A stretch of 64,000 bases of DNA from Billgrantia kenyensis. Lineage in GTDB: Bacteria; Pseudomonadota; Gammaproteobacteria; Pseudomonadales; Halomonadaceae. Each line of letters begins with the position of its first letter. Position 1 is the first letter of the stretch. The translations under genes and the position numbers were made by a program. The stretch covers positions 186,001-250,000 of the forward strand of contig NZ_JACEFT010000003.1 of the NCBI RefSeq assembly GCF_013697085.1, written 5' to 3'. This document shows positions 23,188 to 31,477 of the stretch, in pieces. The notes under the pieces are model-generated. The model ran no database searches. It was not told the DNA's origin and saw nothing but the letters and a program-made list of their open reading frames with translations.

Positions 23188-24120
23188 ATGTCCATCGTCG
23201 ACCCTCGCAGCGGCGCGCCACTGACGCCGCCCCAGGATACTCCTTCTCCCTCGCAGGAAGCGGCACCCGGCGACGAACAGCTGATCATCGATGTCGATCG
23301 CAACAACATCCAGCAGTTGCTGGAGTTCTCCATGCAGGTGCCGGTACTGCTCGACTGCTGGGCCCCCTGGTGCCAGCCCTGCAAGGCCCTGATGCCGATC
23401 CTCGAGAAGCTGACTCGGGAGTATCGCGGCACCTTCATTCTGGCCAAGCTCAATATCGAGGAGAACCAGGAGATCGCCGCCCAGCTTGGCGTGCGCTCGG
23501 TACCTGACGTGAAGCTGATCAGCCAGGGTGGCCTGGTGGATCATTTCCAGGGGGCCCTGCCCGAGAAGGAGATCCGCGAGTGGCTGGCCCGGTATTTTCC
23601 GGCCCCGGAAGACGCCCCGGCCAGCCCCGAGGAACAGGCTGCCGAAGCCCTGGCCCAGGGCGATGCCACCACGGCTCGAGAGATCTACGAGCAGCTGGTC
23701 CAGCAATCCCCCGAAAACTATCCCTTCCAGGTGGAACTGGCCCGCGCGCTAGTCGCGGAAGGGCGCAGCGAGGAAGCGATCGCCCTGCTCGACAACCTCC
23801 CCCCCGAAGAGCGCGATGCCGCCTCGGCGCGCGGCGTACGCGCCAGCATCGAGTTCCGCGAGGAGGCGCCGTCGGATGATGGGCTCGCGGCCTTGGCCGG
23901 GCGCGACGACAGCGAAGCCAATTACCAGCGCGCCCTGCGCCAGGTCGCGGATGGCGATTACGCAGCGGGCCTCGAGGGGCTGCTCGAGGTGATGCGCAAG
24001 GACCGCAGCTACGGCGACGACGCCGCGCGCAAGACCCTGCTACGGGTCTTCGATGCCCTGGGGGCCGACCACCCCCTGACCGTCACCTATCGCCGCAGGC
24101 TGTTCACGCTGCTCTACTAG
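23188..24120 (+). CDS. cnoX: Thioredoxin-fold co-chaperone CnoX (YbbN)
   Basis: 310 aa from ATG 23188 (MSIVDPRSGAP). The N-terminal thioredoxin domain (residues ~30-140) has DCWAPWCQPCKALMPILE, with Cys62 and Cys65, and the cis-Pro region VRSVPDVKL. The C-terminal TPR-like domain follows (EEQAAEALAQGDATTAREIYEQL; NYQRALRQVADGDYAAGLEGLLEV). CnoX protects proteins under oxidative stress and hands clients to GroEL and DnaK. E. coli CnoX lacks a functional CxxC; this protein has it, as in some other bacteria, so it may also reduce disulfides. It is divergent from the TerY gene. Confidence 0.9.
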   Translation: MSIVDPRSGAPLTPPQDTPSPSQEAAPGDEQLIIDVDRNNIQQLLEFSMQVPVLLDCWAPWCQPCKALMPILEKLTREYRGTFILAKLNIEENQEIAAQLGVRSVPDVKLISQGGLVDHFQGALPEKEIREWLARYFPAPEDAPASPEEQAAEALAQGDATTAREIYEQLVQQSPENYPFQVELARALVAEGRSEEAIALLDNLPPEERDAASARGVRASIEFREEAPSDDGLAALAGRDDSEANYQRALRQVADGDYAAGLEGLLEVMRKDRSYGDDAARKTLLRVFDALGADHPLTVTYRRRLFTLLY

Positions 24121-24135
24121 TAAGTCGTGATCGAG

Positions 24136-24170
24136 GGCGGCCCCACTGGGCCGCCGCTTGGTTCCCTTTC
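24136..24170. terminator. Likely bidirectional terminator between cnoX and the MalY-like gene
   Basis: Arms GGCGGCCC (24136-24143) and GGGCCGCC (24148-24155) form an 8-bp stem with loop CACT. GCTTGGTTCCCTTTC follows on the plus strand. The flanking genes are convergent. Confidence 0.55.
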
Positions 24171-25347
24171 AGCGCCTCAGCACCCCATCGAGGCGCGTCA
24201 ATGCCTCCTCGAGTTGACGGGCCGTCGTGCCGAAATTCAACCGGGCGAACCCCGGCCAGCCAAAGTCCGCTCCGTCGGAGAGTGCCACCCCCGCCTCCTT
24301 CAACAGCACCTGCTGCAGCGATCCTCCCCGGTGCGCGAGCCCTTCGGCCCGGCGCAGGTCGAGCCAGGCCAGGTAGGTCGACTCCGGCGCACCCATCGCA
24401 ACCCCCGGCCATTGGGCCACTCGCTCGATGAGTGTCTGGCGATGCCCACGCAACACTTCGAGGAGCGCATGGCGCCAAGGGTTGCATTGCCCGTAGGCAA
24501 CCTCCGCGGCCACCAGTCCCAGCACATTGACGTCCGGCAGCAGGCCGCGCGCCGCCGCGGCAAAGCGCTGGCGCAAGGAAGCATCCGGAATCACCGCACA
24601 GGCGGCGGTGAGGCCGGCGAGATTGAAGGTCTTGGAAGGCGCCCACAGCGTGATGGTGCGTGACGCCAGCGAGGGAAAGGCTGCCGCCAGCGGCCGGTGT
24701 CGCGCCCCTTCGTCGATCAGCAGGTCGCAGTGCAGCTCATCGGAGACCACCAGCAGGTCGTGCCTTTCCACCAGCGCCGCCAGCCCGGCCAGTTCTTCGC
24801 GGCGCCACACCCGCCCGGTGGGGTTGTGTGGGTGACACCAGAGCAGCAGCCGCGTCTCGGGCGTGATCGCTGCCTCCAGCGCTGCCAGGTCGAGCCGCCA
24901 CGGCTCGCCGGGCCCTTCCGGCTCAGCCAGCGAGGCCTGCTGCGCCAGGCGCCCGGTGCGCTCGGCCACCTTGAGAAAAGGCGGATAGATGGGCGTGACG
25001 GTCAGCACCCCCTCTCCCGGCTCGGTCAACGCCAAGCTGGCCAGATGCAGGGCCGGCACCACACCGGGCAGCCATAGCTGCCATCCCGGTTCGATCTCCC
25101 AACCGTACTCCTCCACACTCCAGCGACACAGGGTTTGCTTGAGGCTGTCGGGTACGAGGCCATAGCCGAACACACCGTGATCGACCCGCGTGCGCAGCGC
25201 CTCCACCACCTCCGGAGGGGAGAGAAAATCCATGTCGGCCACCCAAAGCGGCAGGATACTGGCATCATAGCGGTGCCACTTCTGCGACGGCCAATCGCCT
25301 CCCGCAGGGTGGCGACGCTCAACGGGCGTGACGAAATCGAACTCCAT
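24169..25347 (-). CDS. MalY/PatB-family PLP-dependent C-S lyase or aminotransferase
   Basis: 392 aa from ATG 25347 (MEFDFVTPVERRHP), preceded by GAGGAGA. The fold-type I landmarks are visible: WVADMDFLSPPEV, YGWEIEPGWQLWLPGVVPALH, LWCHPHNPTGRVW, VVSDELHCDLL and the Schiff-base Lys in WAPSKTFNLAGL. The family includes cystathionine beta-lyases acting on C-S bonds of cysteine conjugates; the exact substrate is not predictable. Its start is only 25 nt from that of the divergent gene at 25373. Confidence 0.88.
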   Translation of the reverse strand: MEFDFVTPVERRHPAGGDWPSQKWHRYDASILPLWVADMDFLSPPEVVEALRTRVDHGVFGYGLVPDSLKQTLCRWSVEEYGWEIEPGWQLWLPGVVPALHLASLALTEPGEGVLTVTPIYPPFLKVAERTGRLAQQASLAEPEGPGEPWRLDLAALEAAITPETRLLLWCHPHNPTGRVWRREELAGLAALVERHDLLVVSDELHCDLLIDEGARHRPLAAAFPSLASRTITLWAPSKTFNLAGLTAACAVIPDASLRQRFAAAARGLLPDVNVLGLVAAEVAYGQCNPWRHALLEVLRGHRQTLIERVAQWPGVAMGAPESTYLAWLDLRRAEGLAHRGGSLQQVLLKEAGVALSDGADFGWPGFARLNFGTTARQLEEALTRLDGVLRR

Positions 25348-25372
25348 GTTCTCTCCTCGGGGAAGCAGCGAT

Positions 25373-25819
25373 ATGAGCGAAACCATGCCGCAAAGCGGCT
25401 TCTATGCCAAGGTGCGCCAGGGCATGCCGGCACTGATCGACCAGTGGCGACAGCTGGGCCAGGGCGACCCTGACCGCCTCGCCCTGATACTCGCCGAGAC
25501 GGCGCAAGTGGCACACTTGGGCGAGCCCGAGGTCACGCCCGATGGCGAAGCCTTGGCCGCATGGAGCCAATCCGAGCAGGGCGACGATATCCCGCTTTGG
25601 GCGGCACGCACGGCGACCTTCCTGCTGATACAGATGCCGGCGCGGCCGGAACCGAAGAGCGACGAGGAAGCCTGTGCCTGGGCCTACTGCTGGCTACGCA
25701 ATCGCGATTTCGAAAACGTCGACGCAGCACGGGCCGCCCTGCCCATGCACCTGCAGGAAAAGCTGACCCATGCGGTGGGAGCCGCCTGGGCCGATCGCCA
25801 AGGCCTGCGCCTCGTATAG
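25373..25819 (+). CDS. Conserved-looking small protein of unknown function
   Basis: 148 aa from ATG 25373 (MSETMPQSGFYAKVRQGMPA). I do not recognise a family. It is acidic, soluble and mostly helical, with Trp-rich segments (DDIPLWAARTATFLLIQMPARP; CAWAYCWLRNRDFENVDAARAALP). It starts 25 nt from the divergent MalY-like gene, so its promoter would lie inside that gene or is shared. A 20-nt gap leads to the membrane-protein gene downstream, so they are probably co-transcribed. Confidence 0.6.
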   Translation: MSETMPQSGFYAKVRQGMPALIDQWRQLGQGDPDRLALILAETAQVAHLGEPEVTPDGEALAAWSQSEQGDDIPLWAARTATFLLIQMPARPEPKSDEEACAWAYCWLRNRDFENVDAARAALPMHLQEKLTHAVGAAWADRQGLRLV

Positions 25820-25839
25820 CCTGACGATAAGGAAACTCC

Positions 25840-26655
25840 ATGGACGTCCCCATGAGCTGGCAACTGGCCAAGCTCGCGGTATCGATCGGCATCGTGCTCG
25901 GGCTTGCGATGGTCGCCGAACGCGTCAGCACCCGTGTGGCGGGACTTCTCGCCGGCTACCCCTTGGGCACGGCGATCGCGCTGTTCTTCATCGGCCTGGA
26001 GATCTCACCGGGATTCGCTGCCGAGAGCGCGGTGTTCAGCCTGGCAGGGTTCACGGCCACCATGGCGCTCGGTGGCGGCTACCTGATATGCGGGCGTCGC
26101 GACGGCCTGCACGGTGTGCTCAGCGGTACGGCAGGCGGCCTTGCCGCCTGGTGGCTGACGAGCCTCGCCCTGACCCGCTTCGACTTCGACCGAACGAGCG
26201 GCACGCTGATGACCCTGGCGGCCATCTTCGTCTTTACCTGGCTCTATCGACACCTGCCGGAAACGCGGACCACGGTTCGCCCGGGCGGCTCGCGTTGGCA
26301 GCCGCTGGCCCTGCGGGCCGGACTCGCCACCGTTATCGTTTTCCTCGTCACCGGCCTGGCTCACGTGCTACCGGCTTCCTGGGCCGGCATGCTGGCTGCC
26401 TTCCCGATCTCGATGTATCCATTGCTGGTAATACTCCACCTGACCCACGGTGCCGCACCGGCCGCCACGGTAATCAAGCACTATCCGGCCGGGCTGGGCG
26501 CGCTGCTCTGCTATACGCTCTGCGTGTCGCTCACCTACGCCGCGCTGGGTCTGCTTTGGGGCACCCTGGCGGGCTTTGGCGTGGCCACCCTGTGGCTGCT
26601 GGGATGGATGCGGCTGCAGGCCTGGTACGCTGCGAGACGGGCCGACGCCACTTGA
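25840..26655 (+). CDS. Polytopic membrane protein of unknown function with an internal duplication
   Basis: 271 aa, about nine to ten hydrophobic segments. The signature VAGLLAGYPLGTAIALFFIG (~residues 33-52) recurs as WAGMLAAFPISMYPLLVILH (~181-200), so the protein looks like two copies of a four-to-five-helix unit joined by a charged linker (residues ~140-150). This is seen in small transporters, but I cannot assign a substrate. AAGGA precedes the ATG at 25840. Confidence 0.6.
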   Translation: MDVPMSWQLAKLAVSIGIVLGLAMVAERVSTRVAGLLAGYPLGTAIALFFIGLEISPGFAAESAVFSLAGFTATMALGGGYLICGRRDGLHGVLSGTAGGLAAWWLTSLALTRFDFDRTSGTLMTLAAIFVFTWLYRHLPETRTTVRPGGSRWQPLALRAGLATVIVFLVTGLAHVLPASWAGMLAAFPISMYPLLVILHLTHGAAPAATVIKHYPAGLGALLCYTLCVSLTYAALGLLWGTLAGFGVATLWLLGWMRLQAWYAARRADAT

Positions 26656-26720
26656 CCTAGCGTTTGCTCGGGGCAATGCTGTCAACCTGCCAGCATCCGC
26701 CAGACAAAAAGGAAACTCCC

Positions 26721-27134
26721 ATGTTCGTGCGTACCATCGAACCCGCCTTCTACGACACCGACGCCCTCGGACACGTCAACAATACCCGCCTGCCGGCCTG
26801 GTTCGAACTGGCGCGCAACGACCTGTTCCGACTGTTCACGCCGGACCTCGACCCGCGCAAGTGGCGACTGATCATGGCCCGCATGGAGATCGATTATCGT
26901 GCCGAGCTGCACTATGGCAGCGACATCGAGCTTCGCACCTATCTATCACGGCTGGGCAACAGCTCCTTTACCGTCACCCAGGAGGCCTGGCAGAAAGACG
27001 AGCTGACCAATGTAGGCCACACCGTGCTGGTACATTTCGATCACTCCACCAAGCGCGCCGTGCCCATCGAAGGAGCGCTGCGCGAGGCGCTGGAGGCTCA
27101 TCTGCAGCCAGCCGAGGAGACCAGCGACGCATGA
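26721..27134 (+). CDS. Hotdog-fold acyl-CoA thioesterase (4HBT/YbgC type)
   Basis: 137 aa from ATG 26721 (MFVRTIEPAFYDTDALGHVNN), preceded by AAAAGGAA. The active-site block AFYDTDALGHVNNTRLPAWFELAR includes the catalytic Asp of the family. The region IDYRAELHYGSDIELRTYLS follows. It cleaves acyl-CoA thioesters; chain length is not predictable. It overlaps the YbaK gene by 4 nt (ATGA). Confidence 0.87.
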   Translation: MFVRTIEPAFYDTDALGHVNNTRLPAWFELARNDLFRLFTPDLDPRKWRLIMARMEIDYRAELHYGSDIELRTYLSRLGNSSFTVTQEAWQKDELTNVGHTVLVHFDHSTKRAVPIEGALREALEAHLQPAEETSDA

Positions 27135-27601
27135 CCCCCGCGGTGAAGGCGCTCGAGCGTGACGGCGCTGCATTCGAGCTGCTCAGCTACGCGCACGATC
27201 CCCGCGCCCCGGCCTACGGCGAAGAGGCTGCCAACGCCCTGGGGCTCGACCCGCAAAGCGTGTTCAAGACCCTGATCGCGCGCCTCGACGATGGGCGCCT
27301 GGCGGTGGGCATCGTGCCGGTGACCGGCCAGCTCGATCTCAAGGCGCTGGCCAAGGCGGCCGGTGCCCGGCGAGCGGGCATGGCCGAGGCGGCCGAGGCC
27401 GAGCGCGCCACCGGCTACGTGCTGGGTGGCATCAGCCCGCTGGGTCAGAAGAAGCGCCTGCCAACCTTTCTCGATGCGAGCGTCGCGGACCTCGAGCGCG
27501 TGCACGTCAGCGGCGGGCGCCGTGGCCTGGAGATCGCCCTGGCACCTGCCGACCTGCTCCGCTTGTGCCAGGCGCGCCTGGCCCCACTGGCCCGGATGTG
27601 A
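27131..27601 (+). CDS. ybaK: Cys-tRNA(Pro) deacylase YbaK
   Basis: 156 aa. YbaK hydrolyses Cys-tRNAPro formed by prolyl-tRNA synthetase, acting in trans. Family blocks are present: LDPQSVFKTLIARLDDGRL with the essential Lys, VPVTGQLDLKALAKAAGAR, GYVLGGISPLGQKKRLPTFLD and the end GRRGLEIALAPADLLRL. It begins in a 4-nt overlap with the thioesterase gene. Confidence 0.93.
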   Translation: MTPAVKALERDGAAFELLSYAHDPRAPAYGEEAANALGLDPQSVFKTLIARLDDGRLAVGIVPVTGQLDLKALAKAAGARRAGMAEAAEAERATGYVLGGISPLGQKKRLPTFLDASVADLERVHVSGGRRGLEIALAPADLLRLCQARLAPLARM

Positions 27602-27686
27602 TTCCATCGTGAGCCGAAGTCAGTCTCCTGGGGTCAAAATTGCATGACCCGTCAGACGGGCCACTCATCGCCAGCAGGAGTCTGTC

Positions 27687-28016
27687 ATGGCCATTCGCTA
27701 CAACCTCTGGCTCGACCCTGACAATGTCGCCCAGCATCGTGCCGTGGAAGCCGACCTGGAGCGCTACTTCATGGAGCGTTTCGCCGACTACCCGCACATC
27801 CGCTTGTTCGGCGCCGACCCCTACGATTATGATGCGCCGTTCAATCGCCTCTACGACGTGCTGATGGCGCGGGCCAACGAGTACTGCGAACGCCAATGGC
27901 GCGGCTACGTGCCCTCGCCCGAGCAGCTCAACCGGACCTTCTTTCGCGCCGTGGGCCGCTCCAACAAGTTCATCCAGGACCGCAACGATGGTGATCCAGA
28001 CAGACCAGATGCCTGA
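27687..28016 (+). CDS. Small conserved-looking protein upstream of the DUF501 gene
   Basis: 109 aa (MAIRYNLWLDPDNVAQHRAV), preceded by AGGAG. Not recognised. It has many aromatic and charged residues (YFMERFADYPHIRLFGADPYDYDAPFNRLYDVL), no membrane segment, no signal peptide. It overlaps the DUF501 gene by 29 nt, so the two are translated together. Confidence 0.6.
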   Translation: MAIRYNLWLDPDNVAQHRAVEADLERYFMERFADYPHIRLFGADPYDYDAPFNRLYDVLMARANEYCERQWRGYVPSPEQLNRTFFRAVGRSNKFIQDRNDGDPDRPDA

Positions 28017-28509
28017 CGACCGCCAGCTCGCGATCATCTCCGAGCAGCTGGGGCGCGCTCCACGAGGCATCGAAGCCGTCGCCGCCGTGGACGGCGAAGG
28101 CACCCCGCTGGTACTGCGCATGGCTCCCGTCGTCGACGGCAAGCCCTTCCCCACCCTGTACTGGCTGAGCTGCGCCCGTCTCAAGGTCGCAATCTCGCGC
28201 ATCGAAGCCGGCGGCGCCATCAAGCAACTCGAGGCAAGGCTCCAGCACGAGCCCGGTTTTCTCGCCGTCTATCACGCCAGTCATCGCGACTACGTGGACC
28301 GGCGCTGGCGCTACATGAGCGATGCCCAGCGCGCCGAAGTCGAGCGGCTCGGCTATGCGGACGTCATGCGCGAACGCGGCATCGGCGGCATCGCCAACTG
28401 GGATCAGGTCCGCTGCCTGCACACCCAGTACGCCCACCACCTTTGCGGCAACAACGTCGTCGGTCAGTGGCTCGACGCCGAGTTCGGCGTGGCCGACTGC
28501 CTGCCCTGA
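27988..28509 (+). CDS. DUF501 domain-containing protein
   Basis: 173 aa. The DUF501 pattern is clear: QLGRAPRGIEAVAAVDGEGT, PLVLRMAPVVDGKPFPTLYWL, SRIEAGGAIKQLEARLQ, the central HDYVDRRW-like segment (HASHRDYVDRRWRYM), and GIGGIANWDQVRCLHTQYAHHLC near the end with conserved Cys and His. The function of the family is unknown. It starts at ATG 27988 (AGGA at 9 nt); an ATG at 28009 lacks a ribosome-binding site. Confidence 0.85.
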   Translation: MVIQTDQMPDDRQLAIISEQLGRAPRGIEAVAAVDGEGTPLVLRMAPVVDGKPFPTLYWLSCARLKVAISRIEAGGAIKQLEARLQHEPGFLAVYHASHRDYVDRRWRYMSDAQRAEVERLGYADVMRERGIGGIANWDQVRCLHTQYAHHLCGNNVVGQWLDAEFGVADCLP

Positions 28510-28586
28510 CCCCTGTCTCGACGCCTCCGACGCCTCTCCCTGACGCCTGGCAGCTGCTACGATAAGCGCTTGCCAAGGAGAAGCGC

Positions 28587-29144
28587 ATGTCGAATTTCTG
28601 TGTCTACCTGGGCTCCCGCGACGGTCGGGATCCCGCCTTTCTGCGAGCCACCCGCGCCTTGGGCCATGAGCTGGCCGCTCGCGGCCACGGCCTGGTCTAT
28701 GGTGGTGCCCGCATCGGCCTGATGGGTGCACTGGCCGACGCCGTGCTGGAAAAGGGCGGCAGCGTGATTGGTGTCATGCCCGATCATCTGGTCGAGCGCG
28801 AGCAGGCCCATGAAGGGCTGCCGACGCTGATACGCGTCAACAACATGCACGAGCGCAAGGCCAGCATGGCCGCCCATGCCGACGCCTTCATCGCCTTGCC
28901 TGGAGGAATCGGTACGCTGGAAGAGCTGTTCGAGGCCTGGACATGGCAATACCTGGGGCTTCACGACAAGCCCATCGGCGTGCTCGATACCGCCGGGTTC
29001 TACGCCCCACTGCTGACCTTCCTCGACAGTACCGTGGAGCAAGGCTTTCTCAACGCAGCGACCCGCGACTGCCTGCTCGATGCCGAGGAGCCCGCCGCCC
29101 TGCTGGACAGGCTGGAGGCACGGCTGACCAGGGCCGCAATTTAG
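28587..29144 (+). CDS. LOG-family nucleotide phosphoribohydrolase
   Basis: 185 aa with the LOG motif PGGIGTLEELFEAWTWQYLG and the Rossmann block VYGGARIGLMGALADAVLEKGG. These enzymes release the base from nucleoside 5'-monophosphates; in plants the product is cytokinin. The bacterial substrate is probably AMP or a modified adenine nucleotide. AAGGAG precedes the ATG. It is 10 nt upstream of the quinone reductase gene. Confidence 0.9.
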   Translation: MSNFCVYLGSRDGRDPAFLRATRALGHELAARGHGLVYGGARIGLMGALADAVLEKGGSVIGVMPDHLVEREQAHEGLPTLIRVNNMHERKASMAAHADAFIALPGGIGTLEELFEAWTWQYLGLHDKPIGVLDTAGFYAPLLTFLDSTVEQGFLNAATRDCLLDAEEPAALLDRLEARLTRAAI

Positions 29145-29154
29145 GAGGATGCCC

Positions 29155-30126
29155 ATGCACGCCATCGCCATCGAACACGGTTGCTTGCGCTGGACAGAGC
29201 ATCCCCGCCCACCAGGCCCCGCTGCCGGTGAAGTGCGCCTTCAGGTGGCCTGGGCCGGGGTCAATCGCGCCGACCTGATGCAGCGCGCTGGCCACTATCC
29301 CCCTCCCCCCGGCGTCTGCGAGATCCTCGGCCTCGAAGTCAGCGGCACCGTGACCGAGGTCGGCCCCGGCGTCGACAGTCTGAACCCCGGGGACAAGGTG
29401 TGTGCCCTGCTGGCAGGGGGCGGCTATGCCGAGGAGGTCGTGGTCGACGCCCGCCAGGTTCTGCCGGTGCCTGAGGGCATTGGCCTGCGCGAAGCGGCCG
29501 CGCTGCCGGAGGTGTTTGCCACGGCCTGGCTCAATCTGTTCATGGAAGGCCAACTGGCCCCCGGCGAGCGGGTGCTGCTGCACGCCGGCGCCAGCGGTGT
29601 CGGTACCGCCGCGACCCAGCTCTGCCGGACTTTCGGCCATCCGTGCTTCGTCACGGTGGGCAGCGAGGCCAAGCTTGCTACCTGTCTGGAACTGGGCGCT
29701 GAAGACGGCTTCAACCGCCACGAAGGCAGCTTCGTGGCGGCCGTGAAGGCCTGGGGCGGTGCCGACCTGATCCTCGACCCGGTAGGCGGCGCCTATCTCG
29801 CCGACAACCAGCGCGTACTCAATGCCGACGGCCGCCTGGTACTGATCGGCCTGATGGGTGGACGGCTCGCCGAGCTCGACCTGGGCCGCATGCTGATGAA
29901 GCGTCAGCGGCTGATCGGCTCGACCCTGCGAGCCAAGCCGGCCGCCGCCAAGGGCGCCATCCTCGACGCCCTGCTGGCACATGTCTGGCCACGCCTGGCC
30001 AGCGGCGAAATTCGGCCGCTCATAGACCGTACCTGGCCGATCGGCGAGGCCGAAGCCGCCCACGCCTACATGAGCAAAGACGCCAACATAGGCAAGGTGC
30101 TGCTGTCGGTGAGCGGCGAAGGTTGA
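29155..30126 (+). CDS. NAD(P)H:quinone oxidoreductase of the zinc-free MDR/PIG3 type
   Basis: 323 aa. The MDR fold is clear: GVNRADLMQRAGHYPPPPG, GLEVSGTVTEVGPGV, LPEVFATAWLNLFMEGQL, the cofactor motif HAGASGVGTAATQLC, and the C-terminal TLRAKPAAAKGAI. The zinc-binding cysteines of alcohol dehydrogenases are absent. Start choice: AGGAGG at 29143-29148 directly abuts an ATG at 29149; the ATG at 29155 (MHAIAIEHG) has the proper 6-nt spacing. Confidence 0.9.
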   Translation: MHAIAIEHGCLRWTEHPRPPGPAAGEVRLQVAWAGVNRADLMQRAGHYPPPPGVCEILGLEVSGTVTEVGPGVDSLNPGDKVCALLAGGGYAEEVVVDARQVLPVPEGIGLREAAALPEVFATAWLNLFMEGQLAPGERVLLHAGASGVGTAATQLCRTFGHPCFVTVGSEAKLATCLELGAEDGFNRHEGSFVAAVKAWGGADLILDPVGGAYLADNQRVLNADGRLVLIGLMGGRLAELDLGRMLMKRQRLIGSTLRAKPAAAKGAILDALLAHVWPRLASGEIRPLIDRTWPIGEAEAAHAYMSKDANIGKVLLSVSGEG

Positions 30127-30177
30127 CGCCAGGTAGGTTGCGGGCCCGCACCTGGCGACATGGGGCGAAGGGAAAGC

Positions 30178-30678
30178 CTAGTCGCAGCCGGCCAGTTCAC
30201 GGGTCCGTTGATAGGTCAGCTGCAGCAGGCGGGCATCCTCACCGGCGCGGTGCCGGTGGATGCCCAACTCCTTGACCAGGGCCTCACGAGTCCGGTGCCA
30301 CAGGGAGAGCTGGCTCTCGCTGAGCAGGATGCGCAGCGCCTCGAGGCGGAAAGCCGGTAGCATGCCGGCATGATGGAATAGCAGCGAGAGCCAGGTATTG
30401 TCGTAGCCCCAACTGTCGCTGTAGGCCACGCCGATGTCAGCCAGCTCATCATTCAGCCAACGCGCCACCTGATCGACAGGCAGCCCCTCGCGCTGCAGCC
30501 GGGCGCGGGAAATACCGTGCAGCAGCTCCGCCTTGGGATCCCAGTGCTGCCACTCTGCCAAAGGCTGGACGAGGAACGCGCAGCAGCTGCCGTCGGCCCG
30601 TGCCAGGCCAACCTCGATGGGGTAGCTACCGCGCCCGAATCCGGACGCCTCGATATCCAGCAGTGTCGGCAGCGTCAC
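30178..30678 (-). CDS. DEDDh-type 3'-5' exonuclease-like protein
   Basis: 166 aa from a GTG at 30678 ((M)TLPTLLDIEASGFGRG). Exonuclease motifs: Asp and Glu in DIEASGFGRGSYPIEVG, Asp in GYDNTWLSLLFHHAG, and His/Asp in HRHRAGEDARLLQ. It is close in size to small RNase T-like or oligoribonuclease-like exonucleases; the natural substrate is not clear. The open frame extends upstream into the Sel1 gene, but those residues are unlike any exonuclease. GAGGA lies 12 nt before the GTG. Confidence 0.75.
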   Translation of the reverse strand: MTLPTLLDIEASGFGRGSYPIEVGLARADGSCCAFLVQPLAEWQHWDPKAELLHGISRARLQREGLPVDQVARWLNDELADIGVAYSDSWGYDNTWLSLLFHHAGMLPAFRLEALRILLSESQLSLWHRTREALVKELGIHRHRAGEDARLLQLTYQRTRELAGCD

Positions 30679-30721
30679 GAATGGGGGTGTCCTCGAAAGC
30701 GGGGCTGCGTGGCGTGAAGGG

Positions 30722-31240
30722 TCAGTGTCGGGCCTGGGAGGAGTCCATGTCCAGCGCCTCCCTCTCCCACCCGGCGTGGCGGTCGGCCAGCGCCTGCCAG
30801 CGCTCGGCCTGCAGTGCATCCACCGGCAGCCCCAGCTCGCCCAGGCGATAGGCCTTGGCCAGCCGCTGCGCGGCAAGAGGGTGCCCCGCCTCGCCTGCAC
30901 GAGCATACCAGGTCACCGCCCGCTGCTCATGCCGGGGATACTGAGCACAGCCGCACTCCAGGATCTTGCCTGCTTGATATTGCGCCTTGAGGTTGCCGGC
31001 CTGTGCCGCCTCGAGAACATAGCGCGCACCGCGCGCCTTGTCCTGGGGGCTGGTGCCGCGCTGGAAGAGCATATGTCCATAAAGCGAGAGTGCCGCGGGA
31101 TGGCCGGCATCGGCGCAGCGCTGGAACAGATGCATGGTCAAGCGCTGGGTCCGCGGTGAATGCGGCAACCAGCGGTTATGGAACAGCTGTTCCGCAAGAC
31201 GGTACTCGAGCCGGGTGAACAGCGATGACGCCTGCGTCAT
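30722..31240 (-). CDS. Sel1-like repeat protein
   Basis: 172 aa. Four or so Sel1-type helical repeats are visible: CADAGHPAALSLYGHMLFQRG, GARYVLEAAQAGNLKAQYQAG, AVTWYARAGEAGHPLAAQRLAKAY. It is a soluble protein-interaction scaffold; no signal peptide. It is 43 nt upstream of the exonuclease gene on the same strand. Confidence 0.82.
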   Translation of the reverse strand: MTQASSLFTRLEYRLAEQLFHNRWLPHSPRTQRLTMHLFQRCADAGHPAALSLYGHMLFQRGTSPQDKARGARYVLEAAQAGNLKAQYQAGKILECGCAQYPRHEQRAVTWYARAGEAGHPLAAQRLAKAYRLGELGLPVDALQAERWQALADRHAGWEREALDMDSSQARH

Positions 31241-31394
31241 GAGCCTACAACCTTACGTTCATCTGGAGCCTCATGACGTCGCGCGCTGTCCCGAGGCGGC
31301 GTCATGGCTTGTCTAGGTTTGCCACGGGACTCCGCCGGGGCTACCGAGGGTGGCCAGCATACGCCCGCCCTCGCCACGACTCAACCCCTACAAT

Positions 31395-31423
31395 TTGCCG
31401 CCTTGTAAGGCCTCGGCTAGCAT
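31395..31423 (+). promoter_or_regulatory. Possible promoter for tas
   Basis: TTGCCG (31395-31400) and TAGCAT (31418-31423), each 4 of 6 to consensus, are separated by 17 nt. The rest of the 31241-31474 region holds no gene I can support. Confidence 0.4.
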
Positions 31424-31477
31424 GGCTTTGAACGAGCGATAACGACGTGACGAAACTCTACCTCAACAGGAGCGATG

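Noticed and set aside
26576..27130. Upstream extension of the ybaK frame to 26576
   Set aside because: The extra 185 residues run through the thioesterase gene in another frame and do not look like any protein; the ATG at 27131 fits YbaK length.
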